Assembly (NCBI GenBank): GCA_024274785.1
Contig: JAJSAM010000026.1
Span: forward strand, 1 to 47,047
Direction: 5' to 3'
Length of the DNA stretch: 47,047 bases
Source of the DNA: Planctomycetota bacterium
GTDB taxonomy: Bacteria > Planctomycetota > JAJSAM01
The notes beneath the pieces are model-generated. The model made no database searches, was not told the origin of the DNA, and saw nothing but the letters and a program-made list of their open reading frames with translations. Within the stretch, counting starts at the first letter, position 1. The number at the start of each line of letters is the position of its first letter. Positions 1-7,377 of the stretch are shown piece after piece. The position numbers and the translations under genes were made by a program.

Positions 1-1
1 G

Positions 2-268
2 GACGCGCGCGGCACCTTCGAGGAGTTTCAGCAGAAGATCCTGGCCGGGCCGATGCCGGAGATCGGTGGGACCGGAGACGGATTGACGCTCTCCCTTGCC
101 GGGAGACGACTGTGCTGGGGAGAGAAACCGGGGTTCCATGAAGAGTGGCTCTTCGAAGGGCCGTTCATGGATGCGAAGGTGGGAGAGCGCGTGATCCACA
201 TGAAAGCCGGCGGGTATCCGGCCCGCACCCTCGACTTCAACGACTACGCCATTACGGAGAGCAGATGA
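2..268 (+). CDS. C-terminal end of an unrecognised protein (5' end outside window)
   Basis: The frame is open from base 2 and gives 88 residues ending at TGA 266-268, so the gene starts before the window. I recognise no family; visible stretches include FEEFQQKILAGPMPEIGG and HMKAGGYPARTLDFND. The stop codon overlaps the ATG of the next gene (ATGA, 265-268), which implies translational coupling with the glycosidase-like gene downstream and perhaps a shared role in carbohydrate breakdown. That role is inference from context only. Confidence 0.6.
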   Translation, partial: DARGTFEEFQQKILAGPMPEIGGTGDGLTLSLAGRRLCWGEKPGFHEEWLFEGPFMDAKVGERVIHMKAGGYPARTLDFNDYAITESR

Positions 269-2490
269 GCACGATCCGCGGTTTCTTCGCGAAAGTCGGC
301 CGCGTCCACTCGGTGAAGGGCAGCCCGCCGGTCTGTCGTACGATTGCCGGGGAGGCCCGGGGCAGGGGCCGGAACCACCTGGAGATCACGGTGGGGGCCG
401 TCCCCGGAATGACGCAGCGCCGGAAGGCCTTTGTCTTCTTCCGGGTGAAGGACGGGCGGGCCGACCTCGCGGCCTCCCATCCCCGGTATCTCTTCGCGTT
501 CTATCGCTGGCTCGTCGAGATCCGCGGGAAGGATCCCCTTTCCCATTGGTCCAGGCGCGGCGCCTTCGCTCCGGCGTTCCTCTGGCAGCGGCCGGTCTAC
601 GACCTCTACTTCGCCCAGTCCGCCCGTTCGATTCGCCACCTCGACCGGGACGAGTACGTCCGTGAAATGGCCCGCTCCGGATTCACGCACCTCGAGGTGA
701 ACAGCCTGGCTTTCCCGGAAGCGGCGGAGGAAGCCGTGCCGGGGGAGATCTACCCTCGCTTCTACACCTACCTGCCCGCGCTCGACCAGTTCACCGCCAG
801 CTTTCTGAACCGGGGCCTCTACCCGGCGGAGTACCTGCGGCGGAACCTCGCCCGATTGAAGGAGAACGCGGCGTTGGCCCGGCGCTACGGTCTGGTGCCG
901 ACCCTCACCTGCTTCGAGCCTCGTTCCGTCCCGGAGGCGCTTCTCGAGAAGTACCCGGAGCTTCGCGGCTGCCGGGTGGACCACCCGTTCCGGAGTTTCA
1001 AGCCGCGTTACAACCTGGCGGTGGGGCACCCGCTGGTGAAGCGCCACTATCGCGATCTCATCATCAACCTGGTGCGGCGCGTGCCGGATCTGGGATGCCT
1101 GTCGGTGTGGACGAACGACTCCGGTGCGGGGATGGAGCACACCCGCTCGCTCTACGCCGGCGCGAACGGCAGCGCCTACCTGGTCCGCGAGTGGTCCGAC
1201 GAGGATGTGCTCGCCCGCTGTGCCGCCGACAACGCCACCGGGTTTCTCCGCCTGCTCCGGGACGCGGCGGCCGAGCACAACCCGGAATTCCGGGTCGTGA
1301 CGCGGCTCGAGCCCTTCGGAGTGGAGCGCGAGTTCGTCCTGAGGGGGCTCGGCCACGGCCTCGACGTCGAGGCGCCGACGCTTCTTGCCGAGGGTTGGGA
1401 ATCGCCCTACCAGCACCCTCGCTACAAGGACAGCGCACTCGGCCCGTTCACGATCTACAACCACGAGTTCAGTCCCGCCGAGCGACTGCCCATGAGGAAG
1501 CTCCAGGCGAACGGCTGCCGCACCCACGTCATGCACGCCCACGGCCCGGTGAACAACTTCGAACCGCTGCTCGGCGTCCCCTCGCCGTGGCTCGTTCGCG
1601 AGAAGCTCTCCGCGATGCGCGCCGCGGGCGTCGACTACCTGTCGCACTTCGGGGGCATGGCGCCGCCGGCGTCGGTCCGCTGGCAGCCGAATCACGAGGT
1701 TTTCCGGCGTTTCATGTTCGATCCCCAGGAGGAGCCGGAGCACGCCGTCCTCGAGGTCGCCCGCGGTTTTGCCGGGGAGGACGACGCGGCGATGCTGGTC
1801 GAGGCCTGGCGACTCACCGAGCAGGCGATCCGGGGCTTCATGCCGAACCCGCTCTACTTCCTGTGGGGAGTGTGGTACCGGATCTGGATTCGCCCGCTCG
1901 TCCCGGACATCGCGGCGATCCCCGCGAAGGCACGGGCCTACTACGAGCGACACCTGCTCGCCACGCATCACAACCCGGCGCGCGCCGATCTCTCCCGGGA
2001 CGTGCTGTTCAACCTGATGCCAAAGGGCGTGGCCGCGAAGGCCGTGACCCGGATCGATCGCAACGCCCTGCCGCCGCTGGACAAGGCCCGTGGGCTTCTC
2101 CTCAGGCAGAAGGAAGCGGAGGTCTTTCTGGATCTGCGGGATCGTCTCGATGCGCTTCGCTGCTGGATGACGACGCGAAGGAACGTCGCCGCCTGGATCG
2201 CTCACGTGCACGGCTATCTCGAAACCACCGACGGGTTGGCCAGGGCTGCCCACCGGCGGTCACTGTCCCAGATGATCCGCTCGGAGATCGCCAACGCGAC
2301 GGCCTTGAAGAAGCTCCTGGAACGGACCCGCACCGAGGTCATGGCGGTGTCGGAAGAGGAGGAGACGACGTTCATCTACGACGACCGGTTTGCCGGTTAC
2401 CTCGATCGGAAGATCGAATTGATGCGGAAATACGGCCGCCGCGTCCCCCGGATCGACCCGAACATCATGTGGCGGGTTTCGAACGCCTGA
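265..2490 (+). CDS. Glycoside-hydrolase-like (beta/alpha)-barrel protein
   Basis: A protein of 741 residues. The start at 265 is chosen because its ATG overlaps the stop of the upstream gene (ATGA); a longer frame from 145 would run 120 bases into that gene. The sequence has the look of a barrel glycosidase: aromatic- and acid-rich strands such as LPTLTCFEPRSVPEALLEKY-like text near residue 215, a WTNDSGAG loop near residue 282 where GH20/GH67-type enzymes keep acidic residues, and later TIYNHEFSP and VMHAHGPVNNFEPLLGVPSPW. The last 250 residues are helical. No signal peptide is evident, so it may act in the cytoplasm. I cannot assign a GH family; the substrate is unknown. Context gives only the coupled upstream gene. 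Confidence 0.6.
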   Translation: MSTIRGFFAKVGRVHSVKGSPPVCRTIAGEARGRGRNHLEITVGAVPGMTQRRKAFVFFRVKDGRADLAASHPRYLFAFYRWLVEIRGKDPLSHWSRRGAFAPAFLWQRPVYDLYFAQSARSIRHLDRDEYVREMARSGFTHLEVNSLAFPEAAEEAVPGEIYPRFYTYLPALDQFTASFLNRGLYPAEYLRRNLARLKENAALARRYGLVPTLTCFEPRSVPEALLEKYPELRGCRVDHPFRSFKPRYNLAVGHPLVKRHYRDLIINLVRRVPDLGCLSVWTNDSGAGMEHTRSLYAGANGSAYLVREWSDEDVLARCAADNATGFLRLLRDAAAEHNPEFRVVTRLEPFGVEREFVLRGLGHGLDVEAPTLLAEGWESPYQHPRYKDSALGPFTIYNHEFSPAERLPMRKLQANGCRTHVMHAHGPVNNFEPLLGVPSPWLVREKLSAMRAAGVDYLSHFGGMAPPASVRWQPNHEVFRRFMFDPQEEPEHAVLEVARGFAGEDDAAMLVEAWRLTEQAIRGFMPNPLYFLWGVWYRIWIRPLVPDIAAIPAKARAYYERHLLATHHNPARADLSRDVLFNLMPKGVAAKAVTRIDRNALPPLDKARGLLLRQKEAEVFLDLRDRLDALRCWMTTRRNVAAWIAHVHGYLETTDGLARAAHRRSLSQMIRSEIANATALKKLLERTRTEVMAVSEEEETTFIYDDRFAGYLDRKIELMRKYGRRVPRIDPNIMWRVSNA

Positions 2491-2529
2491 GGAAAGCCTC
2501 TGCCGGAGGGGGTGCCCCTGGCACTGCGC

Positions 2530-2549
2530 GGACGAGGCGAAGCTCGTCC
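2530..2549. repeat. Dispersed hairpin repeat A, copy 1
   Basis: GGACGAG-GCGAAG-CTCGTCC forms a perfect 7-bp stem with a 6-base loop, preceded by GCGC. A near-identical copy (GGACGAG-ACGAAG-CTCGTTCC, also preceded by GCGC) lies at 20209-20229. Both are intergenic, so this looks like a REP-like dispersed hairpin. It sits between the barrel protein and the flippase-like gene and could also act as a terminator, though no T-tract follows. Confidence 0.6.
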
Positions 2550-2646
2550 CTGGAATCCCGAAGTTCTTCCTGCGCGGGCCCTTATCTCCCGATGATTTGC
2601 CCTGAACGCGCCGGAACTGATGGGATCCGGGGGCACGGGCGGTAAC

Positions 2647-3780
2647 ATGCTTCGAATGGAACTGTCGGCACCCCCTCCATCGAAGCCCAAGGGTCGCTTC
2701 CGGATGTCTCGCGCCGTCCGGACCGTGCTGATGATTCTCGTCTCGATCGGGATCCTGATCGGCGTCGTGGCGTGGGTGGGGTTCGAGGATACGATCGACA
2801 AGATCGGCCAGGCGGGCTTCACACCGTTTCTCGCGCTCGCAGTGATCCAGTTGGCCATCGTCCTGTTGCAGACCCTCGGCTGGGGAATCCTGAACCGTCA
2901 GGTGAAGCTCGAGGTCAGCCCGAAGGTGCTCTTCGAGGCGAACCTGGTCGGATACGCGGTGAACGTCATCACCCCGTCCGCCTATCTCGGCGGGGAGCCG
3001 GCCAAGGTGCTCTATGCGGGCCGGAAGACGGGACTGTCCTACACCAAGCTCGCCGGGACGGTGGTGCTCGCCAAGTACATGGAGGCGATCAGCTTCTTCC
3101 TGTTCTTCACGACCTCCACGATCATTGCGCTCATCACCTATCGCGATGAGATCTTCTCCCCGGACTACATCGCGGTGGGCCTGGTGCTGATGATCCTCGG
3201 CACCGTCCTGCTCGTGGTGTGCATCGCGCTCTGGCTCTCGCTCATCCACCGGGGGCGGCCTTTGACGTACCTCGTCGGGCTCATCTCCCTGGTCCGGCGG
3301 AGGGCGCGGTTCTTCGCCAGACTGAGAAACCGCACCCGGAAGATGGAAGACCAGGTCAACGAGGTCTTCAACGAGCATGGCCGAGCCGCCTTCCGGGTGT
3401 TCGGTGTCTTCCTTTTCGCCCACATCATCGTCTTTCTCCGGCCGGCCATCTTCGTCATCCTGGCCGACGGGAACTGGCTGAACCTGGGAGAAATCGTGCT
3501 GCTGGCGGTCGCCGCGCAGGGTCTGCTCGCCTTCCAGCTCACCCCGGGCAGCGTGGGGACCCTCGACGGCGGAATGCTCGGCGTCTTCTCCCTGCTCGAA
3601 CTGGAACCGACCACCTGCATGGCCCTCCTGCTCTTCACGCGGTTCTTCGACGGCGTGATCGTCGGCTTCGGCCTGTACCTCGGAGGCAAGGTGGGGGCCG
3701 GCATGCTGGCGGGCCGCCCGAAGGGTGAGGAGGTCGGCCTCCCCGGTCCGGACCCGGTGAAAGCCGAGGCGCAGGACTGA
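2647..3780 (+). CDS. Flippase-like membrane protein (LPG synthase TM-domain / UPF0104 family)
   Basis: A 377-residue polytopic membrane protein. The N-terminus is a short basic segment, then hydrophobic helices begin near residue 25 (VLMILVSIGILIGVVAWVGF) and about seven to eight membrane segments follow. The text NLVGYAVNVITPSAYLGGEPAKV is the hallmark of the lysylphosphatidylglycerol synthase transmembrane region (the flippase-like part of MprF and the free-standing UPF0104 proteins), as is LTPGSVGTLDGGM near the end. Family members translocate or help synthesise envelope lipids; the substrate cannot be told. The start at ATG 2647 is preferred over 2620; 2656 and 2704 remain possible. The C-terminal tail is charged and cytosolic. 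Confidence 0.85.
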   Translation: MLRMELSAPPPSKPKGRFRMSRAVRTVLMILVSIGILIGVVAWVGFEDTIDKIGQAGFTPFLALAVIQLAIVLLQTLGWGILNRQVKLEVSPKVLFEANLVGYAVNVITPSAYLGGEPAKVLYAGRKTGLSYTKLAGTVVLAKYMEAISFFLFFTTSTIIALITYRDEIFSPDYIAVGLVLMILGTVLLVVCIALWLSLIHRGRPLTYLVGLISLVRRRARFFARLRNRTRKMEDQVNEVFNEHGRAAFRVFGVFLFAHIIVFLRPAIFVILADGNWLNLGEIVLLAVAAQGLLAFQLTPGSVGTLDGGMLGVFSLLELEPTTCMALLLFTRFFDGVIVGFGLYLGGKVGAGMLAGRPKGEEVGLPGPDPVKAEAQD

Positions 3781-3796
3781 CCGGAGGAGCGGGCGG

Positions 3797-3940
3797 ATGG
3801 AAAAGAAGGAAGAGACCGCGGAGTACAGCGACGAGTTCGCGAACCCCTGAATTGCCGCCGCTTCAGGCCACGTCGGTGCGGTGATCAACCCGGCGAAGAT
3901 GCGGGACTCCCTGATTCATGCCCTCGAAGTCTCGCAGTAG
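3797..3940 (+). pseudogene. Relic of acyl-CoA carboxylase carboxyltransferase subunit, C-terminal end
   Basis: Read in one frame from ATG 3797 this gives MEKKEETAEYSDEFANP, a TGA at 3848-3850, then IAAASGHVGAVINPAKMRD followed by SLIHALEVSQ and TAG at 3938-3940. The pattern EY-x3-FANP-(Y)-x-AA-x2-G-x-V-x2-VI-x-P-x3-R-x2-LI-x-ALE is the conserved last ~45 residues of propionyl/acetyl-CoA carboxylase beta subunits; the TGA falls on the usual Tyr or Phe. The other ~470 residues are absent, since the flippase-like gene ends 16 bases upstream. It is therefore a deletion relic plus a nonsense change. A good GGAGG-type site precedes the ATG, so a 17-residue peptide might still be made, but I see no reason to call it a gene. 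Confidence 0.65.
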
Positions 3941-4036
3941 AAGCGCAACGTCCGCCCGGATCGAACGCACGGCGTTCCGCCTTTCGAGGAGAGAGCCGGA
4001 CGGTTCCGCACTCCCTCTCGGAAGATCAGACGAAGA

Positions 4037-4249
4037 TCAGGCTTCGCCCTCCTGGCGTTCTTCGTCCGTCTCGGCCAACCCGGCCTCCCCGGGCTCCAGC
4101 ACGTTGCCGAATTCATCGACCTCGGCGCCCTCGAGGATCTCCTCCCCCTCCTTCTTCGCGAGTTTGCGTTCCCTCTTCTCTTCCGCTTTCTTTCGCTTCT
4201 TGATCTCGCGCTGGCGCTTACTGAAGCTGTACTGGTTCTTCTTGCCCAT
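4037..4249 (-). CDS. Small lysine-rich conserved protein
   Basis: A 70-residue protein starting MGKKNQYSFSKRQREIKKRKK, with a strongly basic first half (possible nucleic-acid or ribosome binding) and an acidic second half (EGEEILEGAEVDEFG). The start at 4249 is chosen over the in-frame 4324 because GGGAG stands six bases before it and the MGKKNQYSF opening is characteristic of small conserved proteins of unknown function in several bacterial phyla. It stands alone, convergent with the carboxylase relic. The function is unknown. Confidence 0.75.
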   Translation of the reverse strand: MGKKNQYSFSKRQREIKKRKKAEEKRERKLAKKEGEEILEGAEVDEFGNVLEPGEAGLAETDEERQEGEA

Positions 4250-4766
4250 CAAATCTCCCGTGGTCAAAGGAAAGGGGCTGCCGCGTCCGCGACCGGCCCT
4301 TCGGACCGTTGATCGTAGCCTCAATCGTGTCTCGAATCGGGAATTAATCCGTTCCCTTCGTCGTCGATGGCGATGGAATGCGGGCCGGAGGCGCGGTTTC
4401 GTTTTCCTGAGCCCATGATCGGGACACCCGGACCGTCACTGTCGTGGCCGGGAGCGACCTGCTCGCGCCCTCGTCCCGGGGAGCGGATCCAGTGGAACTT
4501 GGGGCTCGTCTGGAAACAACTACTGCATTCGAGGGCCGCTGCATCCCGCTATGCCTTGTTGCTCGTCGGTTGAAACCAGCAAGGTTGCGCCCCCCTCGCG
4601 GCTTGCTTTCTCGGGAGCAGCGACGCTCTCGGTGCAACGGTCGCACTCGTTTCCAGACGAGCCCTGAAGGTCGGAACGTCCGGTTGCCGCATGCCCCTTT
4701 GGGAATCGGAGCATCGCCTTCTCCCGGGGTGCTAAAACCCTCCCTTCCCAAAGCGAGGTCTCCACC
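4250..4766. other. Gene-free stretch holding the repeat element
   Basis: 517 bases without a convincing gene. The 5' part (4250-4500) shows nothing recognisable beyond the promoter region of the lysine-rich gene. 4502-4664 is a short element with 16-bp perfect inverted ends (see separate entry). The last 100 bases lead into the symporter gene; GCGAGGT at about 4752 is its likely ribosome binding site. Confidence 0.5.
4502..4664. repeat. 163-bp element with 16-bp inverted ends (dispersed repeat family C, copy 1)
   Basis: The ends are perfect inverted repeats: GGGCTCGTCTGGAAAC at 4502-4517 and GTTTCCAGACGAGCCC at 4649-4664. The left part, through the core CTGCATTCGAGGGCCGCTGC to GTTGCTCGTCGGTTGA at about 4575, recurs in reverse orientation at 12407-12480 and, as a shorter core, at 41944-41976. 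The element carries no gene. It could be a MITE-like element or a large structured RNA/DNA motif. All three copies lie within 260 bases upstream of a plus-strand start codon. Confidence 0.65.
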
Positions 4767-6218
4767 GTGTCGTACGCCACCTACGCCGTCCTCGGCTACG
4801 CCGTGCTCATCATCGTCGTCGGGATCCTCGGCTCCCGGAAGACCAGGTCGTTCTCAGACTTCCTGCTCGGCGGGCGCGAGGTCGGCCCGTTCATGACCGC
4901 CTTCTCCTACGGCACCGCCTATTTCTCCGCGGTGCTGTTTATCGGCTTCGCCGGAAAAATCGGGTGGGGCTTCGGGCTCTCCGGATTGTGGATCGCCGCC
5001 GGCAACTCCATCGTTGGCGTGGCGCTGGTGTGGTGGGTTCTCGGGAGCAGGGTGAAGAAGGTCACCTCGGAGTACGGCGTGCACACCATGCCCGAACTCC
5101 TCGAAGCCCGGTACGGGAGCAAGGGGCTTCGGCTCTTCACCTCGCTCTCGATCTTCGTCTTCTTCATCCCGTATTCCGCGGCCGTTTTCATGGGGCTCAG
5201 CTATCTCTTCACCAGCAACTTCGGGGTGTCCTACGAGATGATGGTCCTGATGATGGGGGCTCTGACCGCGATCTATCTGGTGCTTGGCGGGTACAAGGCG
5301 ATGGCCATGATCGATGTCGTTTTCGGCATGGTCATGGTGGCGGGCGTCGTCATCCTGCTGTGGTGCTGCATCGACCGCGGTGGGGGGATGACGCAGATCG
5401 TCACCGATCTCCGGGCGCAGGATCCGCTGCTCACCGCTCCAGTTGGCCCCGGCGGATTCAGATCTCTGTTCTTCCTCGTCTTCCTGACCAGCATCGCGCC
5501 GTTCGCCATGCCGCAACTGGTGCAGAAGTTCTACGCGATCAAGGATGATCGTTCGGTCAGGATCGGCATGATCGCCTCGACCGTCTTCGCCCTGATCGTG
5601 ACCGGCACCGCCTACTTCACGGGCGCCCTGACCCGTATCTTTCTCACCCCTGAGAGCACTCCCGAGGCGTTTGCGGACGGCAAGCCGGTCTTCGACGCGC
5701 TGATGCCGGAACTCCTCTCCGCCGTCATGCCCCCGGCTCTCGGCATCGTGATCTTCCTGTTGATCCTGTCGGCGTCGATGTCCACCCTGGCCGCGCTGGT
5801 GCTGATCTCCAGTTCGACCATCACCAAGGACCTGTACGCCGGGTTCATCCGGAAAGACGCCACGGATCGCCGCCTGACGCTGATGGTCCGGGGAGCGAGC
5901 GTCTTCTTCATCATGCTCTCCATGGGGCTGGCGTTGCTCAAGCCCGCGGTCATCGTCACCATTCTCGTGGTCTCCTGGGGCGCCATCGGCTCGGTCTTCC
6001 TCGGGCCGTTCGCCTGGGCCCTGATCGGCCGGCGGGTCGATCGAACCGGCGCCTTCGCGGCGGCGGTACTGGGGCTCGCCACCTGCCTGATCATCTTCGT
6101 TGTCGGCGGCCCGAAGGAGGTCCCCATGGCCGGGTCGATCGGGATGATCGTCTCCTTCCTCGCCGCGCCCCTCGTGACCGGTATTGCCCGATCAGTCGGG
6201 ACCGGTCGCACCGGCTGA
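4767..6218 (+). CDS. Sodium:solute symporter (SSF family)
   Basis: A 483-residue polytopic inner-membrane transporter with about 12-13 hydrophobic segments. The N-terminal text FSDFLLGGREVGPFMTAFSYG and the following GxxWGFGLSG region are typical of the SSF (PutP/PanF-type) Na+-coupled symporters, as is YLVLGGYKAMAMIDVVFGMVM. The length agrees with the family. The start is GTG 4767 with GCGAGGT upstream. The substrate (amino acid, sugar, pantothenate or other) cannot be told from sequence. It stands as a single gene; upstream is the repeat element and downstream a perfect inverted repeat that may serve as a terminator. Confidence 0.9.
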   Translation: MSYATYAVLGYAVLIIVVGILGSRKTRSFSDFLLGGREVGPFMTAFSYGTAYFSAVLFIGFAGKIGWGFGLSGLWIAAGNSIVGVALVWWVLGSRVKKVTSEYGVHTMPELLEARYGSKGLRLFTSLSIFVFFIPYSAAVFMGLSYLFTSNFGVSYEMMVLMMGALTAIYLVLGGYKAMAMIDVVFGMVMVAGVVILLWCCIDRGGGMTQIVTDLRAQDPLLTAPVGPGGFRSLFFLVFLTSIAPFAMPQLVQKFYAIKDDRSVRIGMIASTVFALIVTGTAYFTGALTRIFLTPESTPEAFADGKPVFDALMPELLSAVMPPALGIVIFLLILSASMSTLAALVLISSSTITKDLYAGFIRKDATDRRLTLMVRGASVFFIMLSMGLALLKPAVIVTILVVSWGAIGSVFLGPFAWALIGRRVDRTGAFAAAVLGLATCLIIFVVGGPKEVPMAGSIGMIVSFLAAPLVTGIARSVGTGRTG

Positions 6219-6254
6219 TTTCAGCGGTGCGCTCGTGCCGGGCTGTCGCCCCCC

Positions 6255-6286
6255 CATAAGCGCTAACGTAGCAGTTAGCGCTTATG
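6255..6286. repeat. 13-bp perfect inverted repeat, possible terminator or dispersed motif
   Basis: CATAAGCGCTAAC (6255-6267), loop GTAGCA, GTTAGCGCTTATG (6274-6286), flanked by C-tracts on both sides. It begins 37 bases after the symporter stop codon. There is no T-tract, so a simple Rho-independent terminator is doubtful on either strand. It is AT-richer than its surroundings and fully symmetrical, which fits a protein-binding site or a repeated intergenic element. I have an impression that similar GTTAGCGCTTATG motifs recur in planctomycete genomes, which needs a search. Confidence 0.8.
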
Positions 6287-6374
6287 CCCCTCCCCCCGGG
6301 GGCCCGGCGCGCCATTCACACGGACGACGGACGGATGTGACGCGGGAGTTGATCCGGATGAACTGACTGTCCCT

Positions 6375-6419
6375 CGGAGGGGCGACCCTCCATTGCGGCA
6401 GGGCCGCGCTGCGAACGCT
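6375..6419. repeat. Dispersed hairpin repeat B, copy 1
   Basis: GGAGGG-GCGA-CCCTCC forms a tight stem-loop, followed by a second small one, GCGGC-AGG-GCCGC. A diverged copy with the same two-hairpin order is at 25877-25917. Both are next to damaged or gene-free DNA. Confidence 0.5.
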
Positions 6420-6552
6420 TTGAAGATCGAAGGGGTTGGCAGTGCGATACCGGAGGATGTGCTGAGTTTTTGCGGGTAGCGGCCACGGAAAGGTGTATCT
6501 GAGGAGACAGGCGTGGATGCAACGCCGGCAAGACCGACGCCGCGACCGCCCT

Positions 6553-6582
6553 TTGGATCGTGTGCGGTTGGATCGTGTGCGG
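6553..6582. repeat. 15-bp tandem duplication
   Basis: TTGGATCGTGTGCGG occurs twice in a row (6553-6567 and 6568-6582), 29 bases before the start codon at 6611. It lies where a promoter or leader would be; an effect on expression is conjecture. Confidence 0.85.
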
Positions 6583-6610
6583 TGGTGAGATACCTGGGCC
6601 GGGAGGAAGC

Positions 6611-7324
6611 ATGCGCTGCACGGAGTGCAACGAAGGACGGATGAACGCCGGCAGGGAGACGCGTTACTCCGGAGGCATCGTCATTCTGGGGTCCTGCCTG
6701 CGCCTGATCGGGGTCCTGGCCGTCTTCGCGGGGTGCCTGGCCATCCTCTTCAAGGTCGGCACCTTCGTGCGTCCGGAACTGCTCGAGGGGTATCCGCCGA
6801 AAACCGGGTACGTGCGGCAGTGGATCGGTTTGGCGATCATCCTCGGTGTCGGGATCATGCTCCTCGGCGGGCGATTGTGCCGCAAGCGGGAGACCCTGAC
6901 CTGCGGGAGCTGCGGACGGGTCATCTCAGGAGGTTCCGACACGCCTCTGTTTCTCCGGATCGTGCCCGCGCTCATCTGCCTCGGCTTCCTCGGCCTGGGC
7001 GGATACAACCTCGCCGCGCTGGTTCTTCGCCTCGATCTCCCGCGCTTTCAGGAGCAGTCGAGCGCCGTCTGGAACGAGCGGCTCGCGGCCGAGTTCGATG
7101 CGTGGGCCGCGGCGCAGCCCGAGGACGAAGCAGATGAGCCGGGTTGGATGGGGCGTTACCAGGGGCCCATCGCCCGGGAACTCGAGCGCGGCGGTGCGGA
7201 GGCGAAGGCGGTGCTCAGGCACATCAGCGGGAACGGGGGCACCACCGCCGCCGGCATCCTGCTCGGGCGCATGGAGTCATCCCGGCCGGAGCAGCCGGTT
7301 CCGGCGGCGGGTGAATTGAAGTAG
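6611..7324 (+). CDS. Zinc-ribbon membrane protein of unknown function
   Basis: A 237-residue protein. The start ATG 6611 has GGGAGGA four bases before it and puts a CTEC pair at residues 3-6; a second pair, CGSCG, follows near residue 100, so the cytosolic face carries two halves of a possible zinc ribbon. Hydrophobic segments lie at about residues 24-46 (IVILGSCLRLIGVLAVFAGC), 73-90 and 115-137. The C-terminal third is soluble, acidic and ends in a low-complexity tail. No enzyme motif is visible. Convergent with the next gene at a spacing of 53 bases. Confidence 0.7.
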   Translation: MRCTECNEGRMNAGRETRYSGGIVILGSCLRLIGVLAVFAGCLAILFKVGTFVRPELLEGYPPKTGYVRQWIGLAIILGVGIMLLGGRLCRKRETLTCGSCGRVISGGSDTPLFLRIVPALICLGFLGLGGYNLAALVLRLDLPRFQEQSSAVWNERLAAEFDAWAAAQPEDEADEPGWMGRYQGPIARELERGGAEAKAVLRHISGNGGTTAAGILLGRMESSRPEQPVPAAGELK

Positions 7325-7377
7325 CGGAGCGCCGCCTGGTCGGCGCCGCGCCGCTTCGTCGGTCGATCCTGAACGGG

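Larger units (their letters stand above)
6219..6610. other. Gene-free stretch with three repeat features
   Basis: 392 bases without a supported gene. It holds a 13-bp perfect inverted repeat (6255-6286), a copy of hairpin repeat B (6375-6419) and a 15-bp tandem duplication (6553-6582) just ahead of the next gene. GGGAGGA at 6601-6607 is the ribosome binding site for the gene at 6611. Confidence 0.5.

Noticed and set aside
244..2253. Long minus-strand open frame of 669 codons opposite the barrel protein
   Set aside because: Arg/Gly/Pro-rich text without domains; a mirror frame typical of high-GC coding DNA. The same holds for the long frames opposite the FAD gene (9982-12168), the VIT-vWA gene (27603-29369) and the sulfate gene (42323-43969).
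3848..3850. TGA as a selenocysteine codon in the carboxylase relic
   Set aside because: The position is an aromatic residue in the family, the rest of the gene is missing and no stable hairpin follows directly after the codon.
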